This document shows, one piece after another, positions 9,085 through 18,101 of a stretch of 64,000 nucleotides of DNA; positions within the stretch are counted from its first letter, which is position 1; the number at the start of each line of letters is the position of its first letter. The notes beneath the pieces are model-generated. The model saw only the letters and a program-made list of their open reading frames with translations, had not been told where the DNA came from and did not search any database. The translations under genes and the position numbers were made by a program. Source of the DNA: JALEFZ01 sp964564415 (GTDB taxonomy: Bacteria; Bacteroidota; Bacteroidia; J057); contig CAZMAV010000003.1 in NCBI GenBank assembly GCA_964564415.1, positions 248,001 through 312,000 of the forward strand, read 5' to 3'.

Positions 9085-9970
9085 TTCAACTAACTGTGTC
9101 AGGGTTTTGACAGGGGCTTGGGGCCCGGCCGGGCCCCTTATTCGGTCTCCAAAATGGACGCTCAGCTGGTTGACCGCCAGGCCCCAATTGTGAATGGGGC
9201 GGGTCCATTTTTCTGAGATTTTCAGCTGAACCAGGTAGACCAGTTTCATCAGGGATTTCTCGCTGGTGAAGGCTCCCTTTGACTTGGTAATTTTCCGTAC
9301 CTGACGGTGATAGCCTTCGAGAGCATGTCCCGGTTTTTGCGCCAGCTGTCGATGACGATCTGATATCGCTGCCCCCATTTTTCTTCCAGCTGGTCCAGGT
9401 TTCGCAGGCCCTCGGTGCGGTTGGGAGCCTGATAGACCCGCTTGAGATCGCCTATGAAGGCCTTGCTGTCCTTGTTTACACCTCCGACCATACCTTGTCG
9501 GTAATGGCACTGAGCTTGGCCGTAACATTTTCCACTGCAAGTGGTCTTGGATGGTCGTGTAGCTCATCCCAAGCCCATAGAGCGAGAGGATCTTGTGCTC
9601 CAGGCTGGGACCAATCTGCCGCTGCTCACCGACTCTGGCTCGAAGTTCCCCAACCGCTCGTGCGATTGCTCCAGATCCACCGGACCAAAGCTGCTCCATA
9701 CCTGCCTGCGACTCCGGCCATTGGGGCGGTTGGCATTCCCGTTGGCTTTTTCCTCGGCCAGATGGGCGTCCATCTCCCCTTCCAGGCTGGCCTCCAGCCG
9801 CCGCTTGAGCAGCGGAGCCAATACCCCGTCGCTGCCTTCCAGAGGCTTGCCTTCACGAAGCTTAGACAGCGCCTCCGCTTCGAAGGCCCCAAAATCAAAC
9901 GAATCTTTTTCTTTCATTTTCCTGTGTCAGTTCTGCAGTTAAACTTTTTTGACTGACACAGTTAGTTGGA
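9085..9970 (-). mobile_element. Internally deleted IS256-family element
   Basis: Terminal inverted repeats are visible: ttcaactaactgtgtcag at 9085-9102 and the complement of tccaactaactgtgtcag at 9953-9970, a 17/18 match. They enclose an 886-bp element carrying a broken Mutator/IS256 transposase. A complete IS256-type element is about 1.3 kb, so roughly 400-450 bp have been lost internally. No clear 8-9-bp target duplication is seen at the edges. Because both ends are kept, the remnant could in principle be moved by a transposase acting in trans. Confidence 0.8.
9103..9917 (-). pseudogene. IS256-family transposase remnant
   Basis: Pieces in three frames match successive parts of an IS256 transposase. 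The N-terminal part from ATG 9917 has GVLAPLLKRRLEASLEGEMDAHL and LGNFEPES. A frameshift near 9650 leads to SLEHKILSLYGLGMSYTTIQDHLQ, and a second shift to KLSAITDKVWSEV. The next matching piece, KAFIGDLKRVYQAP and LEEKWGQRYQIVIDSWR, belongs far downstream in intact homologues. The segment carrying the first two catalytic Asp residues is therefore gone. A further small deletion leads into LEGYHRQVRKITKSKGAF, which holds the last catalytic Glu, and KWTRPIHNWGLAVNQL. The gene is inactive. Confidence 0.85.
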
Positions 9971-10092
9971 TGATCTTGACATATCAGTCATCCAACATGG
10001 GAATATCTGGCAGGCAGGTTTTCTGGCATACAGTCAATAACATGCGGAGCAATCTCGCAAAGAAAGTGTGCTTATTTTTAGCTTTTGAGCTA

Positions 10093-10610
10093 TCCCTTCC
10101 AAAAAGTAATACACGTCAATAAAATATTATCTGAGAGGGAGTAGAGGCCGATATTATCGACGTGTATTGGAGGGTCAACTGGGATAAGCATCCCACTTCA
10201 AACAAACCTCTCCACCCAATCCATCCAAAAAGTAATACACGTCAATAAGATATTGCCTGAGAGGGAGTAGAGGCCGATTTTACTGACGTGTATTGAAGGG
10301 TCAACTGGGATAAGCATCCCACTTCAAACAAACAAATCCCTCCACCCAATTTTTCCCCAAAAGTAATACCCGTCAATAAGATATTGCCTGAGAGGGAGTA
10401 GAGGCCGATTTTATTGACGTGTATTGGAGGGTCAACTGGGATAAGCATCCCACTTCAAACAAACAAATCCCTCCACCCAATTTTTCCCCAAAAGTAATAC
10501 CCGTCAATAAGATATTGCCTGAGAGGGAATAAAGGCCGATTTTATTGACGTGTATTGCTGGATCAACTGGGGTAAGCATCCCAGCTCAACCAAAGAAACC
10601 CCTCCACCCC
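10093..10610. repeat. Four-copy ~131-bp tandem repeat with long hairpins
   Basis: Four head-to-tail units fill the gap between the IS256 remnant and the GH30 gene. The left arm of a long palindrome starts at 10108, 10234, 10365 and 10496 (spacings 126, 131, 131). In each unit a 15-nt arm (aatacacgtcaataa or one-base variant) is matched by a complementary arm about 31 nt later (right arms end 10168, 10294, 10425, 10556). An inner gcct/aggc stem lies between them. Each unit also has a small hairpin gggat-aagc-atccc, degenerate in unit 4. Conservation runs through the whole unit, so this is a tandem duplication and not repeat-spacer DNA. Minus-strand ORFs repeating every 131 bp are artefacts; 131 is not a multiple of three. 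Confidence 0.9.
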
Positions 10611-10750
10611 CAAAAATAACCAAGGAAAATCTACGACCAATAGGCAGCTTTCTAAAATAAATAATAACTTCTCTCTCAATTCGCACGCTGCCATATAAAA
10701 TCCACGGCATCCGAAAAGGGCAGCCATTCTCATATACCCCTAAGCCCAGA

Positions 10751-12268
10751 ATGATGACATACCGACTACTCGCTATTCTACTCGCCCTCACCTTTACGGC
10801 CTGTACCCCCAACAATGATCCTCCCAGCCAGGAAAACCAGGATTCCAGCCAAAAAGAACCTGCCAAGGCTAGCACCTTTTCAGGTAAGGTCTCTACCATC
10901 TATACCACCGCCAGCGAGACCGACCTGAGGCTGACCCAGACCGGCCAACAAATCTTTGCCTCAGCCGCCCAACCCCTGGAAAATGAAATTTCTGTCTTCG
11001 TCAACCCCCAAAAATCCTTTCAGACCTTCCTCGGCATCGGAGGGGCCATTACAGATGCTTCAGCCGAGGTATTCGCCCAACTGCCCCCCGAAAAACAGGA
11101 AGAGTTTCTCAAAGCCTACTTCGACAGGGAGGAGGGCATAGGCTATTCCCTGTGCCGGACCCCTATCCACAGCTGCGATTTTAGCAGTGCAAGCTATACC
11201 TACATCGAGGAGGGGGACAAAGAACTGCAAACCTTTAGCATAGATCATGACAAAAAGTACAAGATTCCCTTGATCAAAAAAGCTACGGAAGCAGCTGGGG
11301 GTAGCCTACTCCTCTATGCCAGCCCCTGGAGTCCCCCTGCCTTTATGAAGACCAATAAGAATATGCTCAAGGGTGGAAAGCTCCTCCCTGAGTTTCGCCA
11401 AAGTTGGGCCAACTATTTTGCCAAATTTATCAAGGCTTACGAAGCTGAGGGCATGCCTATTTGGGGGCTGACCATTCAGAATGAGCCCATGGCCGTGCAG
11501 CGATGGGAGTCCTGCATCTACACGGCAGAAGAAGAGAGGGATTTTCTGAGAGATTACCTGGGGCCTACCCTCGAAAAGGAGGGCCTGGGAGACAAGAAGA
11601 TCGTAGTTTGGGACCACAACAGGGACCTGATCAACCACAGGGCCAATACCATCCTGGAAGACCCCGAAGCTGCCTCCTATGCCTGGGGCGTAGGCTTCCA
11701 CTGGTATGAAACCTGGGCCGGCGGTGATCCCATGTTTACCAACCTGGGCAACATCAAGCAGTCCTTTCCCGACAAAGAGCTCCTCTTTACCGAAGGCTGC
11801 CAGGAAGGCTTCAGGTCCGACCGCTATCAGTACTGGAAGCATGCCGAACGATATGGGCGCTCGATGATCAATGATTTCAACCAGGGGACGGTAGGCTGGA
11901 CCGACTGGAACATCCTCCTCAATGAGCATGGAGGCCCCAACCACGTGGGCAACTACTGCTTTGCACCCCTGCACGGAGACACCAAAAATGGAGACTTGAT
12001 CTACACCCCTACCTACTACTACATCGGGCATTTTTCGAAGTTTATTCGTCCTGGGGCCAAGCGGATCAGTACTGTAAGCAGCCGAAGTTCCCTCCTTTCC
12101 ACCTCCTTTTTGAATGAGCATGGTTCCCTGGTCAGTGTCATCATGAACCAGAGCGACGAAAAGATCGACTACAAGCTCTACCTGGGTCCTGCAGAGGCCA
12201 TATCCCTCAGCATTCCCCCTCACGCTATGCAAACGGTACTTACCCAAGAGGCCACGAAGAAAGCCTGA
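10751..12268 (+). CDS. GH30 family glycoside hydrolase, lipoprotein
   Basis: A 505-residue exported enzyme. The first 18 residues form a lipoprotein signal ending FTAC, and a Ser/Gln-rich linker runs to about residue 45. The (beta/alpha)8 domain of family GH30 (glucosylceramidase, beta-1,6-glucanase and related) starts near FLGIGGAITDA. The acid/base Glu is in TIQNEP (E245) and the nucleophile Glu in LLFTEG (E348); SPWSPPAFMKTN is another family block. The C-terminal beta domain ends near residue 500. It probably cleaves beta-1,6- or beta-1,3-linked glucans or glycosylceramides at the cell surface. It stands alone, about 140 bp after the tandem hairpin array. Confidence 0.9.
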   Translation: MMTYRLLAILLALTFTACTPNNDPPSQENQDSSQKEPAKASTFSGKVSTIYTTASETDLRLTQTGQQIFASAAQPLENEISVFVNPQKSFQTFLGIGGAITDASAEVFAQLPPEKQEEFLKAYFDREEGIGYSLCRTPIHSCDFSSASYTYIEEGDKELQTFSIDHDKKYKIPLIKKATEAAGGSLLLYASPWSPPAFMKTNKNMLKGGKLLPEFRQSWANYFAKFIKAYEAEGMPIWGLTIQNEPMAVQRWESCIYTAEEERDFLRDYLGPTLEKEGLGDKKIVVWDHNRDLINHRANTILEDPEAASYAWGVGFHWYETWAGGDPMFTNLGNIKQSFPDKELLFTEGCQEGFRSDRYQYWKHAERYGRSMINDFNQGTVGWTDWNILLNEHGGPNHVGNYCFAPLHGDTKNGDLIYTPTYYYIGHFSKFIRPGAKRISTVSSRSSLLSTSFLNEHGSLVSVIMNQSDEKIDYKLYLGPAEAISLSIPPHAMQTVLTQEATKKA

Positions 12269-12391
12269 GGATTAGAAAACCTTTACAAAGTACTAGCACT
12301 GGCTGGGTAGCATGCCTCTATCTTTAGCTGCTATGTTGTTATCTCAGATAGAAATATTTTCATGTAAAAAATTGATTTTCAGCACATAATC

Positions 12392-12427
12392 TCAAAATAT
12401 CGGGTATTGCGATATCCGATATTTTGA
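12392..12427. other. Perfect inverted repeat in the gap after the GH30 gene
   Basis: tcaaaatatcgg (12392-12403) and ccgatattttga (12416-12427) are perfect 12-bp arms around a 12-nt loop, about 125 nt after the GH30 stop. No T run follows. The rest of 12269-12538 shows no gene. It could be a transcript end or a protein-binding palindrome. Confidence 0.45.
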
Positions 12428-12538
12428 ACAATGCTACACCCTTTAGGCACACAGCAGACTCGCAAACCCTGGGTCACAGCCTCCGAAATAACCGATCAAA
12501 AGAAAATTTTTCAGGCACTTTCTTATGTTTAACCGTAA

Positions 12539-12619
12539 TGATCACGGTTAGATGGCTAAAGCGCTGTGGGGGGTATCATAAATAACTTATTTCTAACCCC
12601 AAGAGCGCTATTCATTAAA
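12539..12619 (+). repeat. Dispersed palindromic element, truncated copy
   Basis: This shares the core order atggctaaagcgctg ... atcataa..taacttattt ... aacccca.gagcgctatt with the full 110-bp copies at 54344-54453 (opposite orientation) and 63740-63849. The left terminal repeat is recognisable (tgatcacggttaga), but the similarity stops after gcgctattcatt, where the open frame of a TPR remnant continues. The right third is therefore missing. Confidence 0.7.
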
Positions 12620-13205
12620 AGGCTTATACCAGAAGGGTTGGCTAGACCTGGAAAAGAAAGAAAAGACCTTCAGATCTAGCCCTGTCATACAAGAGATTGT
12701 TAGGCAGAAAAACCATTCCAAACTCCTGGAAGACAGTGAGAAACTGGTAAGGGCCCTGCTTGAAAAGCTGGATTATGAAGGAGCCATAGGTCATCTCCTT
12801 CATGTTGATCACAAAGAGGCTAGCATTTTGTCAACCTGGGCGGACCACCTGATTCAGGAGCTTCCAACCGTGACTTCCGACCTTGGTTTGCTCTGTGAAA
12901 GATTGGGTATGTTCTGTCGTAGCATGGGAAACCTGGAGGCGAGCATGAAGGCCTTTAAAAGGTATGAAGCCATACAAATATATTTGCTGGAGAAGGATCC
13001 TCAAAACGTCTCCTTTAAAAACGGCCTGGCGATCTCTTATGCTAAGTTGGGAGATTTTTACAAGGTAGATAAGAAGGAAAAAGCAAGAGAATATTTCACA
13101 AAGGGGAAAATTCTATGGAGCGAGTTAGTCGAGGATTTTCCTTCCTATGCCCAGTTTAAACAATATCTAGACTGGGTAAATAAGCGATTGGAGGAGCTCT
13201 TATAA
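12597..13205 (+). pseudogene. 5'-truncated TPR protein gene
   Basis: An open frame runs from just inside the dispersed repeat to a stop at 13203-13205, with no start codon before a TTG at 12828. The reading frame upstream of that TTG is clearly coding-like (SKLLEDSEKLVRALLEKLDYEGAI), so the gene has lost its 5' end. The C-terminal half has TPR units of the type LEASMKAFKRYE and DPQNVSFKNGLAISYAKLGDFY. That phrasing is typical of long Bacteroidota TPR arrays, which often follow AAA/NACHT-type domains. The original start was probably removed when the dispersed repeat arrived or by a deletion at its edge. Confidence 0.6.
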
Positions 13206-13283
13206 GCTCCCAATCTCAATTGTTCTCAAAAAAAAGGGGGCGATTTCCTAAAGAAAGCGCTCCCCAAATCCATCTTTTACCTG

Positions 13284-15725
13284 CTAATCTTCCATCATTC
13301 CCCTTACCATCTCATAGCAGAGCCTCCAGTGATCTTCCATTTCCTTGGTATCGGCTTTTTTCATGGCCTTTTTGAGGTCTTTTTCCAATATTTTTAGTTC
13401 CCCCATCGCCGTGGCAGCTACATCTGAAGGATCTTCCTCTCCCTCTTCTACCTTTGCCATCAATCCCTTAAGCAGGGCAAACTGCAGGTTGCGCCGATAG
13501 AGGTCGGGTTCGGAAAGGGGAAAGTTCATGTATCCCCGCTCATCGCCCTTGTAGATTTCGGCAAAGATGCCTTGGCGAAGGTCCTTCATCATCTCCTGTA
13601 GGCGGTAAATATCTTCGCCCTGATAGGCAGCCTCGACCTCCATCATGCGCCGGAGACGGGAGTCGCTGATCAAGCTTGCCAGGGCCGAAACCTGAATGCC
13701 CTTCATCAATGCTATGTTGCCATCCCCTCTGATGTAGGAGGTAAGCTCGGGATTGATGAGCCACTCCGGGGTAATGAAGACCTGGCGAATCATAAAGGCC
13801 ATGGCCCTGCGCTGCCACTCGGCAGAAACAGGCTCATAGATAGGGCCTTCCTGGCCGGGAACCTTGTTATCCTGTTTGATCCCCCCGATAATGGGGACCA
13901 CGTGAAAGACGTAGCGCCTCCATTGGTAGGCAAATTCTCGGTAGATTTCCTCCAGGTCCTCATAGGAGTCCCTGCCCTCGGCGGTCCACTCGATAAGGTT
14001 GGGAGCCACTTTCTTAAGGTTGGAAAGGCCCAGGCGGCTGGCTTCCACCATGTCGTCACCCAGGGATTCTCGGTTGTAGCGGGGATCGCTGCTGCTGTAT
14101 CCTCCAAAGGCATAGACGGGATCATCCGCCTTCTCCATGATGAGGCTGTTGAGGGTTTCCTTTTCTTGTTCGGGGTCTTCGATGCCGGGATACCAGCGAT
14201 AGCCCCAGTTGACGGCATAGGTATCATAAGGCCCTACCTTGCGGATAAAGCGTATGCCTTCATCTACGGGTTGGGCTACGTAATTGACCCTGGCATAGTC
14301 CATGATAGAAGGGGAGATGCCCATGCGATGGGTGAAGGGACCATTTCTAAGGGAGTCGATGGGATAGGCTGCCGAGGACTTGAAATTGTGGGGAAAGCCC
14401 AGGGTATGTCCCACCTCGTGGGCAATCACGGCCCGGATCATTTCTCCAACGTCTGCGTCGGGCAGGTCCAGGCTGCGGGCCCTGGGATTGGCGGCTCCTG
14501 TTTCGATAAGGTAGCGGTTGCGATAGGAGCGAATGTGGTTGTGAAACCAGATGATGTCGCTCTCAATGATCTCTCCACTTCGGGGGTCAGAAACCGAAGG
14601 GCCTATGGCATTGCGGGTGAGGTTGGCTACATAGCGGATCACAGAGTAGCGGGCATCCTCAGGGCTGAAATCCGGGTCTTCCTCCTTGGAGGGAGGATAT
14701 TTGCAGATGATGGCATTCTTAAATCCCGCCGCCTCGAAGCACTTTTGCCAGTCTTCCACCCCTTTCTTAAACCAGGGCCTCCACCGTTCAGGGGTAGCTG
14801 GGTCCATGTAATAGACGATGGGTTTGACCGGCTCTACGAGTTCTCCCCTCATATAGGCATCGGGGTCCTTGGGTTCCAGCCTCCAGCGACGAATGTAGGT
14901 CTTGCGATCGGCTTTGAGGGCATCGGAGCCAAAATCAATCTGTGAAGTGGTAAACCAGCCTATCCGTGGATCATAAAGTCGGGGCTTCATGGTCTCCTTG
15001 GGTAAAAGAATCATGGACTGGTTCATCAAAAATGACATGGTCCCCGTCTCGGACTGGGCCGGGGGGCGGCCTGCGTTGAAGGTCAGGCTGTGCTTGACCT
15101 CTACGTTGATGGGAAAGGCCTTGACCTCCTCGACAAAGCTGCGCCGGGAATCCAGGTTCTTGACCTGGTAGTTTTTTCTCAGGTAATCGGGTATCGGACC
15201 TATGGCCTTGATGTCCTTGGTAAACATATCTGAGACCTCAATCACCCAAGCTGCGGAGTCGGGGCTTTGGCTTTCTATGCCAAAGACCGCAATGATGGGA
15301 AAGTAGTTGCTGTTTTGGACCGCCTTGTAGATAGGCAGGGAGTTGGCAGCCACGCTGTTGAACGAGACGGTGCGGAGGAGGAGCTTTTTGAATTTCTTCT
15401 CAAAGCGAATGACCTGCTCGTGGACCTTGGCCCCTCCACTTAAAAAACCGCTGTACTGGGTGGGAGTCTGGGCGATTCTACTTACGAGAAGAATGTCCCG
15501 ACCCAGGATGCTGTCGGGGATTTCAAAGTAGAGCTTGTCTTCGATGCGATGGGTGGTAAAGAGCCCCTCATCACTGACCGCCTCCGAAGTGATGACCTTT
15601 TCATAGGGCTTGTAGGGAGGCTTGGCCTGAGTAGAGTCCCCACCGGTGCTGTCGCTTTCTTGTGCATAAAGGGGAAAGGCAGAAAAAAATGCACAGGAAA
15701 TAATAAGATATATAATTATTTTCAT
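13284..15725 (-). CDS. Secreted zinc-dependent metalloprotease (DUF5117/DUF5118 type)
   Basis: An 813-residue protein with a signal peptide at residues 1-21 (ending FPLYAQ). The zinc-binding motif HEVGHTLGFPH gives ligands H436, H440 and H446, with catalytic E437, the extended HExxHxxGxxH form of metzincin-like peptidases. The N-terminal ~300 residues correspond to the DUF5118 and DUF5117 regions that precede the peptidase domain in this large Bacteroidota family. The C-terminus is a Glu/Lys-rich helical region. It is presumably periplasmic or surface-located and degrades peptides. It is transcribed alone and divergent from the broken response regulator gene. Confidence 0.88.
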   Translation of the reverse strand: MKIIIYLIISCAFFSAFPLYAQESDSTGGDSTQAKPPYKPYEKVITSEAVSDEGLFTTHRIEDKLYFEIPDSILGRDILLVSRIAQTPTQYSGFLSGGAKVHEQVIRFEKKFKKLLLRTVSFNSVAANSLPIYKAVQNSNYFPIIAVFGIESQSPDSAAWVIEVSDMFTKDIKAIGPIPDYLRKNYQVKNLDSRRSFVEEVKAFPINVEVKHSLTFNAGRPPAQSETGTMSFLMNQSMILLPKETMKPRLYDPRIGWFTTSQIDFGSDALKADRKTYIRRWRLEPKDPDAYMRGELVEPVKPIVYYMDPATPERWRPWFKKGVEDWQKCFEAAGFKNAIICKYPPSKEEDPDFSPEDARYSVIRYVANLTRNAIGPSVSDPRSGEIIESDIIWFHNHIRSYRNRYLIETGAANPRARSLDLPDADVGEMIRAVIAHEVGHTLGFPHNFKSSAAYPIDSLRNGPFTHRMGISPSIMDYARVNYVAQPVDEGIRFIRKVGPYDTYAVNWGYRWYPGIEDPEQEKETLNSLIMEKADDPVYAFGGYSSSDPRYNRESLGDDMVEASRLGLSNLKKVAPNLIEWTAEGRDSYEDLEEIYREFAYQWRRYVFHVVPIIGGIKQDNKVPGQEGPIYEPVSAEWQRRAMAFMIRQVFITPEWLINPELTSYIRGDGNIALMKGIQVSALASLISDSRLRRMMEVEAAYQGEDIYRLQEMMKDLRQGIFAEIYKGDERGYMNFPLSEPDLYRRNLQFALLKGLMAKVEEGEEDPSDVAATAMGELKILEKDLKKAMKKADTKEMEDHWRLCYEMVRGMMED

Positions 15726-15860
15726 GAATGGAATATTTACTTCTTACGAAAACTAGGGATTTTGGCGACGAAAGGCAACTAAGCCAGGGCAGGCTTTATT
15801 TTTTCAGGTCTCTTCGTGATAAATTTGTGATACTTCTTCAATTTTAGAAAAATTTATCCC

Positions 15861-16565
15861 ATGGAAAAGGTGTTGGTTGTGGAGGATGATCGCCACTTGG
15901 CCGACTTGCTCTGTCTTCATTTGCAGGATATACCCAGCGAGGTAGATGTGGCTTACGATGGAAAGACCGGGCAGGAAAAGGCCCTTCGATATGCCTATGC
16001 CCTCACTATATTGGACTTGATGCTGCCAGGAATGGATGGAATGGAGCTTTGCAGGGGGATTAGGGCCAGAAAAATCATCACCCCTGTCATCATGCTCACA
16101 GCCAGGGCTTAAGAGTCAGACAAGATCACTGGCCTTGAAGTGGGCGCTGACGATTACCTAAGCCAGCCCTTCAGCGTCCGTGAATTGCTGGCCCGCATCC
16201 ATGCCATTTCCAGAAGGCAGGAGATGAATACCGGGCAGCATAAGAAAAATGAAGAGGAATCCCAGGACCTTCAATTTGCTAGCCTTTACATCGACCCTCA
16301 GAAGCGGATGGTCAAGATCGACGGCAAGCGCAAAGAGTTAATACCCAAAGAGTTTGACCTCCTGGTTCTCCTGGCCTCTCATCCGGGCAGGAGAACCAGC
16401 TGGGAACAATTGCTAAATTTGGTCTGGGGCTACGAATTCTCGGGCTATGAGCATACCGTCAACACCCACATCAACCGCCTCAGGGGTAAAATTGAAGACC
16501 AGGACCAGCAGCGGGACATCCTCAACATTCGGGGGGTGGGCTACCGATTCAATGATGAACCTTAA
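15861..16565 (+). pseudogene. OmpR-type response regulator with in-frame stop
   Basis: The receiver domain starts MEKVLVVEDDRHLA and the phosphoacceptor Asp is in LTILDLMLPGMDG. After MLTARA, codon 84 is TAA (16110-16112), where homologues have Glu (ARAEESDKITG). The same frame then continues unbroken with ESDKITGLEVGADDY and a complete winged-helix DNA-binding domain ending RGVGYRFN, to a stop at 16565. The invariant receiver Lys (normally TKPF) is also changed, giving LSQPF. Both point to loss of function. The downstream kinase gene starts 9 nt later and is also broken. Confidence 0.85.
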
Positions 16566-16574
16566 TTCCCCATT

Positions 16575-17983
16575 ATGATATCCGCTCTCAGGAAAATCAG
16601 CCAGCACCTTTACTGGCGCATCACTGGAGTTTTCTTACTTCTCTTCCTCCTCATCGGGCTGGTCTATGTCTTCATTACGGTTTACACCGCCCAGCGCTAT
16701 TATTCGGAGACGACCCAGCGCCTCAATGCAGAGGTGGCCGATCACTTGCTCAAGGAAGTCCAGCCCTTTGTCGGTGGCAAGGTGAATGAAGAGAGCCCGG
16801 GAAAGATCCTCTCCTATGTGGTCCTGGACAAAAAAGTGAAGCTCAAATACGTATAGCTAGCGCCCATTCGCAGGTTTCCGGAGACCAAAGGAGAGGAATT
16901 TGTCCTGGGGGACGATCCCCGCAATCCTCGCAAGCAAAGTATCTTTTCTGCCACCCAGGTAGAGGAAGAGGGGCAGGTCATGGGCTACGTCTACATGGTC
17001 CTGGCCACTGAGGAGTATGAAAATATCTCCGAAGCCCTTATGAGTTCCTACCTCCTCAACCTGGGCAGCCGTTTTTTGGGGCTGAGCTTATTGGCGGCCT
17101 TTGCCCTGGGCATGGTCAGGATTGCCCTACTCACCCGCAACCTCAGGAAGATCATACAGGCGGTGAGGAAGTTTGAAGAGGGAGACCTTCATGCCCGCAT
17201 TCCCATAAACTCCACCGGTGAATTGGCCAAGCTCTCCCAGACCTTCAACTATATGGCCGACACCCTGCCAAAAAATATCGACGAACTCAAGCAGGTGGAT
17301 AAGCTGCGCCGCGAACTGATCGCCAATGTTTCCCACGACCTTTGCCCTCCCTGGCGGTAATCTCCGGCTACGTGGAGACCCTCCTCATCAAACAAGGCAA
17401 ACTGAGTCAGGAGGAAGAAAGCAAGTATCTCGATATTATCCTGCAAAGCAGCGGACAGCTCAATCGCCTGGTCTCCGACCTCTTCGAGCTTTCCAAATTG
17501 GAGGCGGGCCAGGTAAGCCCGGAAAAGCAGCCCTTCAAGCTCTCCGAATGGCTCCATGATGTAGCCGAGCAGTATTCCCTGATAGCGGAGGAAAAAACCC
17601 TGAAAATTTTACCCTCCATTGACCATAAGGAAAGCCTGGTCTATGGAGACCTGAGGTTGATCGAGCGGGTATTGCAAAATTTGATTGAAAATGCCATCAA
17701 GCATAGCCCCGGTGGCCAGGAGATCATCCTCAATCTAACGCGCAAGGCAGAGAAGATCGAGTTCAACATCAAAAATACCGGGGTGGGTATCCCCCAGGAG
17801 GACCTGCCCAAGATTTTTGACCGCTATTACAAATCCGAAAAGCACTACGGAGAAAGAAAGGGCACGGGCCTGGGACTGGCCATTGTCAAAAATATTCTGG
17901 AACTCCACGAATCGGTTATTCGGGTGAGCTCAAAGGTGGGGGTTTACACCAGTTTTGCCTTTTCCCTGCCCCTACATCGATGA
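16575..17983 (+). pseudogene. Sensor histidine kinase with stop and frameshift
   Basis: This was once a ~470-residue inner-membrane kinase with an N-terminal helix (RITGVFLLLFLLIGLVYVF), a periplasmic sensor region, a second helix (LSLLAAFALGM), a HAMP linker, an H-box NVSHDL, and HATPase boxes NLIENAIKHS and GTGLGLAIVKN. Codon 94 is TAG (16854-16856), with coding sequence continuing in frame. A one-base deletion directly after the H-box (about 17340-17350) shifts the rest into another frame, giving HDLCPPWR-stop in place of HDLRT(P/S)LAVISGY. The gene therefore cannot make a working kinase. It paired with the broken response regulator upstream. Confidence 0.88.
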
Positions 17984-18101
17984 TCTTCTGCATCAATGAT
18001 ATAATCCTTAACGAGCCATTCCTAATTTCGCTGCCGCCTATGCAAAGTGAATTATCCGTTGAATAAAAGTAATGGACCTATCCGTTGCCCCTCCCCACAT
18101 T

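Noticed and set aside
10093..10610. CRISPR array or integron attC array
   Set aside because: Similarity extends through the whole ~131-bp unit with no variable spacers, no cas genes or integrase are near, and the palindromes lack attC core sites. It is a tandem duplication.
10242..10899. Three minus-strand ORFs over the tandem array
   Set aside because: They repeat at 131-bp intervals because the DNA repeats; the period is not a multiple of three and the peptides do not continue across units.
13902..14945. 347-codon plus-strand ORF inside the metalloprotease gene
   Set aside because: The minus strand encodes an intact zinc protease through the same bases; the plus frame is a mirror artefact.
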